Below are positions 1 to 8,911 of a stretch of DNA of 64,000 bases, piece after piece. Source of the stretch: Rhodococcus sp. HNM0569 (GTDB lineage: Bacteria; Actinomycetota; Actinomycetes; Mycobacteriales; Mycobacteriaceae); contig NZ_JAASAE010000004.1 of the NCBI RefSeq assembly GCF_012726205.1, positions 62,001 through 126,000 on the forward strand, in the 5' to 3' direction. Positions within the stretch are counted from its first letter, which is position 1, and every line of letters starts with the position of its first letter. The notes under the pieces were generated by a model that saw only the letters and a program-made list of their open reading frames with translations, did no database searches and was not told the DNA's origin. The position numbers were made by a program, and so were the translations under genes.

Positions 1-339
1 GGCGCGGCCCTTGAGGGCCGAGGGGGGAGTGGGAACTCGGTGTGCGCCTCGACGCGACCGGGTGGCCGCGGAGTCGTGCGGGGTGAAACCGGGGATCTCG
101 TCGTCGAACTCGTCGCGGTAGCTGCCGTACCGGTCGGATTCGCCGGTGTCATCGAACGAGGGGCTGTAGTCGAACGAGCGGTCTTGCGGTGTGGAACTGC
201 GGTGGTACATGCCTGCGTCTGTCGTGTCGTGGTCGTCACCGAACGCGGAGGCGGAAGAGCTCCAGCTCGTGTCGTGATTCAGGTCGCCGTAGCGGCTGGT
301 GGTGAACCGCGAAGGGTCGCGCGGCAAGCGATCGTGCAT
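1..339 (-). CDS. N-terminal part of a probable M23-family peptidase (Rv0950c-like), cut by the window edge
   Basis: An open frame runs leftward from ATG 339-337 off the window edge (113 codons, no stop). A strong AGGAGGT Shine-Dalgarno lies 11 nt upstream of the ATG. The visible part starts MHDRLPRDPSRF and is polar, rich in Ser, Asp and Arg, with no recognisable domain; it resembles a cytoplasmic tail in front of a membrane anchor. Identity is inferred from position only: in Mycobacterium the gene upstream of and divergent from sucC is Rv0950c, an M23 (LytM) peptidase. The catalytic domain would lie outside the window, so the assignment cannot be confirmed here. Confidence 0.5.
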   Translation of the reverse strand, partial: MHDRLPRDPSRFTTSRYGDLNHDTSWSSSASAFGDDHDTTDAGMYHRSSTPQDRSFDYSPSFDDTGESDRYGSYRDEFDDEIPGFTPHDSAATRSRRGAHRVPTPPSALKGRA

Positions 340-524
340 CGGTGCGCTCGACCTCCTGCGTGTGACCCGCCTGTGACTTGGACCCGGTGACGGTAACGAA
401 ATGATTGCGAATCGCGCAACCCGTAACGTCCACGGACCGGGAGTGCTGTGACGTGAGTCACTCGATGGCCGGGTGAGTCGAGTCCGAAGCGTGTCATTTC
501 CCCGGTCGGCGGCGGTGTTGGCAT

Positions 525-530
525 TAGCGT
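525..530 (+). promoter_or_regulatory. Candidate -10 element placing the transcription start at the GTG of the next gene
   Basis: TAGCGT is followed by exactly 7 nt and then GTG 538. No Shine-Dalgarno is visible before that GTG, so a leaderless transcript is plausible. The same spacing recurs before galU and the leucine leader peptide. Inference only. Confidence 0.3.
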
Positions 531-537
531 CGTAGTC

Positions 538-2436
538 GTGGCGTCTTCGACTCGGCCTCCCCGTCGGGCAACACCGACACGCATCGCGCCGTCGGCGTCG
601 ACCGCCGTGCGCGCGCGGCTCGACGATCCCGAGCCCCGCGACTACCGCTCTCTCGCAGTCGTCGGCGTGTCCGTCGCGGTCGTCGGAGCGATCGCCACAG
701 CGCTCGCTCCCGTGCTCGGCGCCGTCGACGACGGCTCGGTCACGGTCGTCGTCGCGGCCGCGGTGTGGTCGGCCGTCGTGGCACTCACGATTCCGGCACT
801 GTCCGGCATCGCTCTCGCGTCCGGGCGCGGCGAAGCGGCGGGTGCGCTGCTCGCCGGAGCCGGTGCGGTGTCTCTCGGTCTCGCGGTGCTCGACGTCCAA
901 CTGTTCTCCCGCGCGCTCGACGCGAATCGTTTCGAACTGTTCCGACCGCACACGGCGACCGAGCTGTCGGCGGCGGCAGGTGCCTACGCCGTCGTCGCGG
1001 GGCATGCGCTGGGCGTCGCCGCCGGCCTGATCGGGCTCGTCGTCGTGCACCGCGCGTCGCTCGGCGACGGCTACGACGACGCACGCAGCGCCGAACTCGC
1101 GGGCCGAGCGAGTGGTGGCCGTGTGGGGCGCCCGCTCGCGTCGGTGGTCGTCCTCGCGGCACTCGTGGTGGCGGGCGCACTGTTCGCGCCGCCGTTCGCG
1201 TCCCACGACCCCGTGGTGCTGGTGCCCGCGGCGCTCTCCGCCGACCTCCCGGTCGCGGCCGGGACAGCGGTCGTCGCCGTGGCGCTCGTCGTGGCGGTCG
1301 CCGCGGCACTCGCCTCGATCAGCCCCGTCGTGGGCTCCGCGACAGTTGTCGGTGCCGGGCTCGCGGCGCTCGAACTCGCGGGTGCCCGTCTCGTCGCGGG
1401 CGTCGCGGCGGGCGACGGCGTCGAGGTCGGGGCCGGGACGGTGTGGGCGACGGCCGGGGCGGCCGTGCTGGTGTGCGCGGGTCTGGCCATGCCGTTCGCC
1501 GACCGCGCGCGCGACGGGGCGGCATCGCGCCGCGCGGAACCCGAGGAGTCGGACGGTGCGGCGGACCGGCAGACGGCCGCGGAGGTGCGCCGCGCGGCGG
1601 ACGCCGCGGCATGGGCGCGGGTGCACCGCGCGCACGCGCTCGCGGGAGCATGCGGCATCGCGTCGGGCGCGCTCGCGATCGGTGGCACCTTCCTTCCCCT
1701 GCTCACGGTTCCGTCCGGGATGTCCGTGCCGCAGATCCTCGGCGAACGAGTCGTCCTCGTCGCGGGCGCAGTCCTGGCCGTCGCGGGCGTGCTGCTGGTG
1801 CTGTCGGAATTCGCGCGCGCGGTACGGCCGGCCGTCGCGGTGCTGTGGGTGTCGGTACCCGCGTCCGTCGCGGCGGTGTCGCAGTCGGTGATGCGGGCGA
1901 CCGATCTACCGGGCATCTCGATCGGTCTCGGCGCGATCGTGCTGTGGGTGGCGTGCGCGCTCGCTGCGGCGACGGGTCTGCTCGTGGCCGCGGCGGGTGG
2001 ACTCGAGCGGGAGGAGGTCGACACCTCCGAGGCCGTCACGCCGTACCGGCCCTTCGCCGTCGTCGGCGGGCTCGGTGCTGTCGTCGCGGTGCTGGGTTTC
2101 GCGCTGCCGCTCGTGCGCGGCACCGACGCGCGCGGCCGCGACTACCGCTCGACGTCCTTCGCCGATCTGCCGTGGAACATCGACGCGTGGGGGCACGTGC
2201 TGCTCGCGGCGTCGGTCGCGATCGCGGTGCTGGTGGCGGTGCGGTCGCGCCGGGCCCGCGCGGTCGCTCTGTCCGCCGGATGCGCGGCGGTCCTCGTGGT
2301 GTACCTCGCGTCGTGGCCGCTCACGCGGGGCGTCGTTCCGGAGTCCACGATGGGGCCGGGTGTCGTCGTTTCGGGGACGGGCCTACTGTTGTTGGCAGCC
2401 GCGACCGCACTTGCGACGCGCATGACGGACAGGTGA
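538..2436 (+). CDS. Large polytopic membrane protein of unknown function
   Basis: A protein of 632 residues starting at GTG. After about 45 polar residues it alternates hydrophobic segments throughout, roughly 15 or 16 predicted membrane spans, with one long charged loop (about residues 320-365, rich in Glu, Asp, Arg, Ala). No transporter signature, catalytic motif or repeat is recognised. It sits between the divergent peptidase gene and sucC, a place where the mycobacterial locus has no equivalent. There is no usual ribosome-binding site, which fits leaderless expression from the -10-like TAGCGT just upstream. A real gene by length and codon bias; the function is not known to me. Confidence 0.75.
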   Translation: MASSTRPPRRATPTRIAPSASTAVRARLDDPEPRDYRSLAVVGVSVAVVGAIATALAPVLGAVDDGSVTVVVAAAVWSAVVALTIPALSGIALASGRGEAAGALLAGAGAVSLGLAVLDVQLFSRALDANRFELFRPHTATELSAAAGAYAVVAGHALGVAAGLIGLVVVHRASLGDGYDDARSAELAGRASGGRVGRPLASVVVLAALVVAGALFAPPFASHDPVVLVPAALSADLPVAAGTAVVAVALVVAVAAALASISPVVGSATVVGAGLAALELAGARLVAGVAAGDGVEVGAGTVWATAGAAVLVCAGLAMPFADRARDGAASRRAEPEESDGAADRQTAAEVRRAADAAAWARVHRAHALAGACGIASGALAIGGTFLPLLTVPSGMSVPQILGERVVLVAGAVLAVAGVLLVLSEFARAVRPAVAVLWVSVPASVAAVSQSVMRATDLPGISIGLGAIVLWVACALAAATGLLVAAAGGLEREEVDTSEAVTPYRPFAVVGGLGAVVAVLGFALPLVRGTDARGRDYRSTSFADLPWNIDAWGHVLLAASVAIAVLVAVRSRRARAVALSAGCAAVLVVYLASWPLTRGVVPESTMGPGVVVSGTGLLLLAAATALATRMTDR

Positions 2437-2529
2437 AGGCGCACACGAAGAGCCGACGCTTGTGTCGTGAATCACATCGCCGACCCGTGAAAAACGACGG
2501 TGCACGGCCGCTGGCTATTGTCCGAGAAG

Positions 2530-2555
2530 GCCCGCCCTCCACCCTACGGGCGGGC
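2530..2555 (+). other. GC-rich hairpin in the sucC leader
   Basis: GCCCGCCC and GGGCGGGC flank a 10-nt loop, 27 nt before the sucC ATG. A TATTGT -10-like box lies about 15 nt upstream, so the hairpin would be in the 5' leader of sucCD. It could end upstream transcription or shape the leader. Confidence 0.45.
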
Positions 2556-2581
2556 GTCAACGCAGACGAGACGGTGAGCAG

Positions 2582-3745
2582 ATGGATCTCTTCGAATACC
2601 AGGCGAAGGAACTCTTCGCCAAGCATGAAGTGCCTACCTCGGCTGGTCGTGTGACCGACACGGTCGCCGGCGCTCGCGAGATTGCCGAGGAAATCGGCAA
2701 GCCCGTGATGGTCAAGGCGCAGGTCAAGGTCGGCGGCCGAGGCAAGGCCGGCGGCGTCAAGTACTCCGTCGACGCCGACGCCGCCGAGGAGAACGCCAAG
2801 GCGATCCTCGGGCTCGACATCAAGGGCCATGTCGTCAAGAAGCTCCTGGTCGCCGAGGCGAGCGACATCGCCGAGGAGTACTACATCTCCTTCCTGCTCG
2901 ACCGCACAAACCGCACCTACCTGGCCATGTGCTCGGTCGAGGGCGGCATGGAGATCGAAGAGGTAGCGGCCACCAAGCCCGATCGCCTCGCCAAGGTTCC
3001 GGTCGACGCCGTCAAGGGTGTCGACGTCGCGTTCGCGCGCAGCATCGCCGAGCAGGGCCACCTGCCCGCCGAGGTGCTCGACGCCGCGGCCGTCACGATC
3101 GCGAAGCTGTGGGAGGTCTTCGTCAAGGAAGACGCCACGCTGGTCGAGGTCAACCCCCTCGTGCGCACGCCCGACGACCAGATCCTCGCGCTCGACGGCA
3201 AGGTCACCCTGGACGCGAACGCCGACTTCCGTCAGCCCGGTCACGCCGAGTTCGAGGACAAGGACGCGACCGACCCGCTCGAGCAGAAGGCCAAGGAGAA
3301 CGACCTCAACTACGTCAAGCTCGACGGACAGGTCGGCATCATCGGCAACGGCGCGGGCCTGGTCATGTCGACCCTCGACGTCGTCGCGTACGCCGGCGAG
3401 AACCACGGCGGCACCAAGCCGGCCAACTTCCTCGACATCGGTGGCGGCGCGTCGGCCGAGGTCATGGCCGCCGGTCTCGACGTCATCCTCGGTGACTCGC
3501 AGGTCAAGAGCGTGTTCGTCAACGTCTTCGGCGGCATCACCGCGTGCGACGCCGTCGCGAACGGCATCAAGGGTGCGCTCGAGAAGCTCGGCGACGAGGC
3601 GAACAAGCCGCTCGTCGTCCGTCTCGACGGCAACAAGGTCGAAGAGGGTCGCGCGATCCTGAAGGAGTACGCGCACCCGCTGGTGACGCTGGCCGAAACC
3701 ATGGACGAAGGCGCCGACAAGGCCGCCGCTCTGGCTGCGAAGTAG
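2582..3745 (+). CDS. sucC: Succinate-CoA ligase (ADP/GDP-forming), beta subunit
   Basis: Beta subunit of succinyl-CoA synthetase, the TCA-cycle step that converts succinyl-CoA to succinate with substrate-level phosphorylation. The 387-residue length equals the mycobacterial protein. The N-terminus [12 protein letters not shown] is the family hallmark, the ATP-grasp glycine-rich loop [10 protein letters not shown] is at residues 51-60, and the C-terminal CoA-ligase half carries GNGAGL, the DIGGG segment and VNVFGGIT. sucD follows after 10 bp, so the two subunits are co-transcribed. Gene order with the downstream Rv0954/PerM/purNH block matches Mycobacterium. Confidence 0.97.
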   Translation: MDLFEYQAKELFAKHEVPTSAGRVTDTVAGAREIAEEIGKPVMVKAQVKVGGRGKAGGVKYSVDADAAEENAKAILGLDIKGHVVKKLLVAEASDIAEEYYISFLLDRTNRTYLAMCSVEGGMEIEEVAATKPDRLAKVPVDAVKGVDVAFARSIAEQGHLPAEVLDAAAVTIAKLWEVFVKEDATLVEVNPLVRTPDDQILALDGKVTLDANADFRQPGHAEFEDKDATDPLEQKAKENDLNYVKLDGQVGIIGNGAGLVMSTLDVVAYAGENHGGTKPANFLDIGGGASAEVMAAGLDVILGDSQVKSVFVNVFGGITACDAVANGIKGALEKLGDEANKPLVVRLDGNKVEEGRAILKEYAHPLVTLAETMDEGADKAAALAAK

Positions 3746-3755
3746 GAATCAGGAC

Positions 3756-4658
3756 ATGTCGATCTTTCTGAACAAGGACAACAAGGTCATCGTCCAGGGC
3801 ATCACCGGCGGCGAGGGCACCAAGCACACCGCACTGATGCTCAAGGCGGGCACCAACATCGTCGGCGGTGTCAATGCGCGCAAGGCGGGCACCACCGTCG
3901 CGCACACCGCGAAGGACGGCTCCGACGTCGAGCTGCCCGTTTTCGGTTCCGTCGCCGAGGCCATCGAGAAGACGGGCGCCGACACGTCGATCGCCTTCGT
4001 GCCGCCGAAGTTCGCCAAGGACGCGATGATCGAGGCCATCGACGCCGAGATCCCGCTGCTGGTCGTCATCACCGAGGGCATCCCGGTGCAGGACTCCGCG
4101 TACGCGTGGGCCTACAACGTCGACAAGGGCAACAAGACGCGGATCATCGGCCCGAACTGCCCCGGCATCATCACGCCGGGCGAGTCGCTCGTCGGCATCA
4201 CGCCCGCCAACATCACCGGCGCGGGCCCGGTCGGCCTGGTCTCGAAGTCGGGCACGCTCACCTACCAGATGATGTACGAGCTGCGTGACTTCGGCTTCTC
4301 CACCGCCATCGGCATCGGCGGCGACCCGGTCATCGGCACCACCCACATCGACGCGATCGAGGCGTTCGAGAAGGACCCCGACACCAAGGTCATCGTGATG
4401 ATCGGCGAGATCGGTGGCGACGCCGAGGAGCGTGCCGCCGACTACATCAAGGCCAACGTCAGCAAGCCGGTCGTCGGCTACGTCGCGGGCTTCACGGCCC
4501 CCGAGGGCAAGACGATGGGCCACGCGGGCGCCATCGTGTCCGGGTCGTCGGGCACCGCGCAGGCCAAGAAGGATGCGCTCGAGGCCGCAGGCGTCAAGGT
4601 CGGCAAGACGCCGTCCGAGACCGCCGCGCTCGCTCGCGAGATCCTCGAGAGCCTGTAG
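3756..4658 (+). CDS. sucD: Succinate-CoA ligase, alpha subunit
   Basis: Alpha subunit (300 residues) that binds CoA and carries the phosphohistidine intermediate. The Rossmann-type CoA-binding start [11 protein letters not shown] is at residues 11-21, GPNCPGII follows in the middle, and the active-site histidine is His256 in [10 protein letters not shown]. An AGGA ribosome-binding site lies in the 10-bp gap after the sucC stop. Normal length, no oddities. A copy of the dispersed 3'-end repeat begins 9 bp after its stop codon. Confidence 0.97.
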   Translation: MSIFLNKDNKVIVQGITGGEGTKHTALMLKAGTNIVGGVNARKAGTTVAHTAKDGSDVELPVFGSVAEAIEKTGADTSIAFVPPKFAKDAMIEAIDAEIPLLVVITEGIPVQDSAYAWAYNVDKGNKTRIIGPNCPGIITPGESLVGITPANITGAGPVGLVSKSGTLTYQMMYELRDFGFSTAIGIGGDPVIGTTHIDAIEAFEKDPDTKVIVMIGEIGGDAEERAADYIKANVSKPVVGYVAGFTAPEGKTMGHAGAIVSGSSGTAQAKKDALEAAGVKVGKTPSETAALAREILESL

Positions 4659-4667
4659 GCACATCCC

Positions 4668-4710
4668 CTCGTGAGCACTTGGCGAGTCCAGGTACGCCTG
4701 TAACGCTCAC
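4668..4710 (+). repeat. Dispersed 3'-end repeat, copy 1 (diverged second half)
   Basis: CTCGTGAGCACTT, then one base, then GCGAGTC, immediately downstream of sucD and in its orientation. The second half (normally GCACGC plus a T-run) is degraded here. The convergent yigZ-like gene ends inside it. Other copies are near 16122, 17268, 47912 and 49194. Confidence 0.8.
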
Positions 4711-5342
4711 GGGACGTCCGTCCACACCTCACCGGCCGGTTCGAGCACTCCCGTCCCCGCGGTCACCGCGGCGACGAGGGTCTCGAGCCGGCCGGTGTCG
4801 GTCGTGGCGACGGTCAGCACGACGCGCGCGCCGTACGCGGCATCGCGGACGTCGACACCTTGGGCGCGCAACTCGGCCTCGACCCGGCCCGCGTCCGCAT
4901 GCGGAAGCGCCAGCGTGAACACGTCGCCGCGCTGCCGGTGCACCCACCGGGCGCCGTCGAGCACGAGCGAGACGGCCCCGGAGTACGCGCGCACCAGCCC
5001 GCCCGCACCGAGTTTCACGCCGCCGAAATAGCGGGACACCACCACGACGACGTCCACGACGTCGCGCGCACGGAGCACCTGCAGCATCGGGACGCCCGCG
5101 GTTCCGCCCGGTTCGCCGTCGTCGCTCGACTTCGCGATCCGCGACGCGGGCACGTCGCCCAGCACGTACGCCCAGCAGTGATGACGGGCGTCCGGGTGTG
5201 CACGACGCTCGCCGTCGATCACCTCCCGTGCCGCGTCGACATCGGCGACACGTCGGGCCACCGCGACGAACCGCGACCGTTTGACGTCGAGTTCGGCGTC
5301 GGGCCGGGTTCCGGGACGGAGCGTCGTGGGCATGGACTTCAT
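4707..5342 (-). CDS. IMPACT/YigZ family protein (UPF0029)
   Basis: A 211-residue protein of the YigZ/IMPACT family. Members have a conserved N-terminal ribosomal-S5-like fold linked to translation control in eukaryotes; the bacterial role is unclear. Family marks include KRSRFVAVARRV near residue 21, HHCWAYVLG near residue 53, the SSDDGEPGGTAG block and RYFGGVKLGAGGLVRAY. A second ATG three codons downstream (MPTT) is an equally good start. The gene converges on sucD, its stop falling inside the repeat, and diverges from the Rv0954-like gene. Confidence 0.9.
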   Translation of the reverse strand: MKSMPTTLRPGTRPDAELDVKRSRFVAVARRVADVDAAREVIDGERRAHPDARHHCWAYVLGDVPASRIAKSSDDGEPGGTAGVPMLQVLRARDVVDVVVVVSRYFGGVKLGAGGLVRAYSGAVSLVLDGARWVHRQRGDVFTLALPHADAGRVEAELRAQGVDVRDAAYGARVVLTVATTDTGRLETLVAAVTAGTGVLEPAGEVWTDVP

Positions 5343-5438
5343 TGTGGCCGGACGGGGCGTGCCACGATCGGCGGGACGTGCCGTTTCCGTAGGCTAGCGT
5401 CGAGAGCACACGAGACCCGCACAGGCAGAGGAGTAGTC

Positions 5439-6509
5439 ATGTCGTTCACGCCCGGTGGCCCGCAGCCCGGGGGCTCGCACCCAGACGGCGGACAGTTCGG
5501 CTCGCCCGCGCAGCCCGAATCCGGTGCGTCTTCGCAGCCGGCGACCGACGCGTCGGCGGGGACCAAAGGCCTGCCCTACTGGCTGCTCGTCGCGGTCGCG
5601 GTGCTCGGCGTTCTGAGCGTGTTCTTCGGATTCGCCCCGTACTCGGAGTTCTCGTCGATGAGCTTGGCGTCGAACGCATACGAGAGCAGTGCCTTCGCCG
5701 TCGGCTTCGTGTTCTTCGCGGGCCTGCTCGCGGGTCTGTCGCTGTTGCCGAAGCAGGACTGGGTAGGCCCGGCGGCCGCCGCCGCGGTCACCGGTTTCGT
5801 GGTCTCGCTGTTCACGTTCTTCTCGCTGAGCGACGTCTCGCTCGGAATCGGCGGCCTCGTCATCCTGATCTTCAGCTTCCTGCAGGCGGTCGCCGCCGTG
5901 GCGGCGTTGCTGTTCGGGCTGGGCATCCTCAGCATGCCCGCGCCCAAGCCGAAGCAGCAGCCCCAGCAGAACTTCGGGCAGCAGCAGTTCGGCCAGCAGG
6001 GCTACGCCGGTCAGGGCCAGCAGGGCTACGGCCAGCAGCAGTACGGCCAGCCGCAGGCGTACGGCCAGGCCGCGCCCACCGAGGCGATGTCCTACGGCGC
6101 GCAGCACCACCCGTACCCGTACCCGCAGCCGCAGCAGGGCTACGCACAGCAGCAGGGTTACGCGCCGTACGGCCAGCAGCCCGGCTACGGCTGGGGCCAG
6201 GCAGGACAGCAGGGCCAGGCAGGACAGCAGGGCCAGGCGAGTCCGCAGCACGCGGGGTACGGCTACGGTCAGGCCGGTTACCAGAGCCCGTACCAGCAGG
6301 GCTCGCCCTATGCGCCGGGGCAGGGCGGCGCGCAGCCGGCCGAGCCGACGCAGGCCGTGCCCAATGCGGGGCAGGCCCAGCCGTCCGAACCCGCCGCGGC
6401 CGAGCACCGCGACGCGTCGGAGGACGCGACGCCGTCGGAAGGCACCGACACCGGACCGGCTCCCACGCAGGCCTTCGACGTCCGCAAGCACCAGGACGGC
6501 GACAAGTAG
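5439..6509 (+). CDS. DUF5336 membrane protein, Rv0954-like (34-kDa antigen family)
   Basis: A 356-residue protein whose start is fixed by GAGGAG before ATG 5439; the frame is open further upstream but lacks a good site. A short Pro/Gly/Ser-rich N-terminus is followed by four membrane spans (about residues 48-180). The rest is a long low-complexity cytoplasmic tail rich in Gln, Gly, Tyr and Pro with tandem AGQQGQ units, ending in an acidic region. In mycobacteria the homologue Rv0954 (34-kDa antigen) has been reported in the division complex. The next gene is PerM-like, also division-associated, supporting a shared role. The tail should be disordered. Confidence 0.85.
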   Translation: MSFTPGGPQPGGSHPDGGQFGSPAQPESGASSQPATDASAGTKGLPYWLLVAVAVLGVLSVFFGFAPYSEFSSMSLASNAYESSAFAVGFVFFAGLLAGLSLLPKQDWVGPAAAAAVTGFVVSLFTFFSLSDVSLGIGGLVILIFSFLQAVAAVAALLFGLGILSMPAPKPKQQPQQNFGQQQFGQQGYAGQGQQGYGQQQYGQPQAYGQAAPTEAMSYGAQHHPYPYPQPQQGYAQQQGYAPYGQQPGYGWGQAGQQGQAGQQGQASPQHAGYGYGQAGYQSPYQQGSPYAPGQGGAQPAEPTQAVPNAGQAQPSEPAAAEHRDASEDATPSEGTDTGPAPTQAFDVRKHQDGDK

Positions 6510-6532
6510 CACAGCGGCAACACCGCCGGAGG

Positions 6533-6564
6533 CGGCCCCCGACCGTCAGGCCGGGGGCCGTTTC
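6533..6564 (+). terminator. Rho-independent terminator after the Rv0954-like gene
   Basis: CGGCCCCCG and CGGGGGCCG pair across a 10-nt loop and are followed by TTT, 24 nt after the stop codon. Confidence 0.7.
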
Positions 6565-6644
6565 CGGCTCTCACGCGGCGCGCCTGGTAGTGCGGACCGG
6601 CTCACGGTGCCACGCTCGACAGGACACGCGAGGATCTCGAGGGG

Positions 6645-8213
6645 ATGAGTGTTCTGACCGATCGACTGCGCGGCGGCGCGACCCGTAAGGCCCGAAGGAA
6701 CCCCGGCCCGTCCCGTGGCGGCTCCGCCCGGACCCGAGGAGGTTCCACCGGACGTCGGAACGGCTCGGCCCCGCCCGCCGAACCGAACCCGACGCGCGAA
6801 GCCCCCGCGCCGGACGCTGCCCGGATCAAGAGTCTGCTCGCCGTCGCATTCCGTCCCGCGGGTGCGGCGATCGTGCTGACGTCGGTCCTCGCGGTCGTCG
6901 TCCTCGTCGTCGCGAGCAGCGAGCTGACCGGAACGTTCGCCGCGATCGCGGGGATCTGGCTCGCGATCCACCACGTGCCGTTGCCGATCGACGGCGTCAC
7001 CCTCGGCGTCGCGCCGCTCACGGCGTCGGCGCTGCTGTTGTGGGCCGTCGCGCGTGGGGTGCACCGGGCGGTCGGGGAAGACGGCGCGGTCACCGAAGGC
7101 ACGGAGACGCGCGATCTGCTGCGTGTCGCGGGGGCCGCCGTCGTCGGGCCGCTCGTCGTGACGTGCGCCGCGCTCGCGATCGTCGCCGACGCGTCGAGCG
7201 TCGTCGCACTGTCCACACCGAACCCCCTCGCGGCGCTGGCCTGGACGGCGGTACTGCACGCGCTCGCGGCGGGCGTCGGCATCACCGTCGCGCGGTGGCC
7301 GCACTGGTCGGCTCGCGTGCCGTTCTGGGTGCGCGACGGCGCCCGTCCCGCGGGGCGCGCCCTTGCGGGCTTCGCGGCCGCGGGTTCGTTCGCGCTCGCG
7401 GTGTCGCTGGTGTGGCACTGGACCACCGTCGGCGAACTGTTCGACACGTCCGACGGCGCGGTCGGCGCCGCGGGACTCGCCTTCGTGTCGATTCTGTACC
7501 TGCCCAACGCCGTTGTCTCGGCGGCGGCGACGCTGGTGGGCGCGAACGCCACGTTCGGCGACGTGTCGGTCAGCGTGTGGGGCAACATCGGTGGCCGGCT
7601 GCCCGCGCTGCCCCTGTTCGGTGCGGTTCCCGAGGGTGTCGGCGGTGCGGCGTGGCCCGCCTTGCTCGTGGTGCCTGCCGCGGTCGGTGTGCTGTGCGGA
7701 CGCGACGCGTCGGTGCGGCACAGCGGTCAGCGCGCACTCGCCGTCGTCGGCGGTGCCGCTCTGGGTGCGGGCGTCGTCGCCGCGCTCGCCGCGGTGCTGG
7801 CCGGTGGCGCGCTCGGCGGCTACGGCACCGTCGACGTGCACTGGTGGGCGTTCGGCGGCCTCGTGGGTGCGTGGCTCGCGGTGGTCGGCGCGTTCACGGT
7901 CGTCGTGCTCACCTGGTTCCGCGGCCGCCACGCGGTCGACGAGCCGGCGGAACAGCCCGACGCGCCCGGCGAGCGGACCGCCGAGCCGATTCCCGCGCTC
8001 GCCGCGGCACACGGTGACCCCGAACCGATCGACACTCCAGGACTCGTCGGCGCCCCGGTGCCCGACGGCGCACACGGCGAGGCCGATACGGACGAGACCG
8101 ACACGGACACAGTCGACGACATCCTCGACGCCGAGGTGGTCGAGGAGCCCGCGGAATCCCGGCCCGCCGGGGCCGGCGACCTCGCCGACGGCCCGTCGAA
8201 GCCGCAGGACTAA
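6645..8213 (+). CDS. PerM-like polytopic membrane protein (DUF6350, Rv0955 family)
   Basis: A 522-residue protein with a basic, disordered N-terminus (about 60 residues), roughly nine or ten membrane spans, and an acidic C-terminal tail from about residue 430. Position between the Rv0954-like gene and purN is identical to Rv0955 of M. tuberculosis, called PerM, which has been linked to cell division and persistence. The family match rests on synteny, length and topology. The CGAGGGG before ATG 6645 is a usable ribosome-binding site. purN follows 59 bp downstream on the same strand. Confidence 0.8.
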   Translation: MSVLTDRLRGGATRKARRNPGPSRGGSARTRGGSTGRRNGSAPPAEPNPTREAPAPDAARIKSLLAVAFRPAGAAIVLTSVLAVVVLVVASSELTGTFAAIAGIWLAIHHVPLPIDGVTLGVAPLTASALLLWAVARGVHRAVGEDGAVTEGTETRDLLRVAGAAVVGPLVVTCAALAIVADASSVVALSTPNPLAALAWTAVLHALAAGVGITVARWPHWSARVPFWVRDGARPAGRALAGFAAAGSFALAVSLVWHWTTVGELFDTSDGAVGAAGLAFVSILYLPNAVVSAAATLVGANATFGDVSVSVWGNIGGRLPALPLFGAVPEGVGGAAWPALLVVPAAVGVLCGRDASVRHSGQRALAVVGGAALGAGVVAALAAVLAGGALGGYGTVDVHWWAFGGLVGAWLAVVGAFTVVVLTWFRGRHAVDEPAEQPDAPGERTAEPIPALAAAHGDPEPIDTPGLVGAPVPDGAHGEADTDETDTDTVDDILDAEVVEEPAESRPAGAGDLADGPSKPQD

Positions 8214-8272
8214 ACTCCGTTGCGGTCGACACTCCGGCCGAACCGCTCACGATTTTCCACAGGAGTAAGGCG

Positions 8273-8911
8273 CTGACCACCTCGCGTGACAACCTCCGTC
8301 GGCAGGGTCCGGCGCGTGTCGTAGTACTCGCGTCGGGCACGGGCAGCCTTCTCCAGTCGCTGCTGGCAGCCGCCGAATCCGACTATCCTGCGCGCATCGT
8401 CGGAGTCGTCGTCGACCGCGACTGCACGGCCGCCGACCGCGCCGCCGCCGCCGGCATCGACTGCACGCGCGTGCTCCTGCGCGACTACGACGACCGCGCC
8501 GCGTGGGACGACGCGCTCACCGCGGTCACCGCGTCGTACGACCCCGATCTCGTCGTCACGGCCGGCTTCATGAAGATCCTCGGCCCGGCTTTCCTGGCGC
8601 GTTTCGGCGGCAGCGTGATCAACAGCCATCCCGCGCTGTTGCCGGCGTTCCCGGGCGCCCACGCCGTGCCCGACGCCCTCGCCTACGGTGTCAAGGTGAC
8701 CGGATGCACGGTCCACCTCGTCGACGACGGCGTCGACACCGGCCCGATCCTGGCGCAGGAGGCCGTCGCGGTGCACGCCGACGACGACGAGGCAGCGCTG
8801 CACGAGCGCATCAAGACCGTGGAGCGACGGCTGCTGGCGGACACCGTCGCCGCCGTCGCCACCCGTGGAGTTCTGACCGATGGACGAAAGGCCGTGATCC
8901 CCAGTGAGTGA
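8273..8911 (+). CDS. purN: Phosphoribosylglycinamide formyltransferase, probable CTG start
   Basis: GAR transformylase of purine synthesis, transferring formyl from 10-formyl-THF to GAR. The catalytic triad is present with E. coli spacing: Asn117 and His119 in NSHPALLP and Asp155 in GVDTGPIL. The phosphate loop [11 protein letters not shown] is near residue 22. The frame has no ATG, GTG or TTG before GTG 8471, which would remove the phosphate loop; CTG 8273 lies 7 nt after a perfect AGGAG and gives 212 residues, the family length. The 3' end overlaps purH by 8 nt, as in Mycobacterium. Confidence 0.93.
   Translation: MTTSRDNLRRQGPARVVVLASGTGSLLQSLLAAAESDYPARIVGVVVDRDCTAADRAAAAGIDCTRVLLRDYDDRAAWDDALTAVTASYDPDLVVTAGFMKILGPAFLARFGGSVINSHPALLPAFPGAHAVPDALAYGVKVTGCTVHLVDDGVDTGPILAQEAVAVHADDDEAALHERIKTVERRLLADTVAAVATRGVLTDGRKAVIPSE

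Noticed and set aside
765-2654. 629-residue frame rich in Arg overlapping the membrane protein gene
   Set aside because: Shifted-frame shadow of 538-2436; composition (Arg/Gly/Ala) is typical of out-of-frame high-GC DNA.
2321-3676. 451-residue minus-strand frame across sucC
   Set aside because: Antisense shadow of sucC, with no family features.
5940-6330. Possible CRISPR or tandem DNA repeat in the Rv0954-like gene
   Set aside because: The repetition is Gln/Gly/Tyr-rich protein low complexity in frame, not spaced direct repeats.
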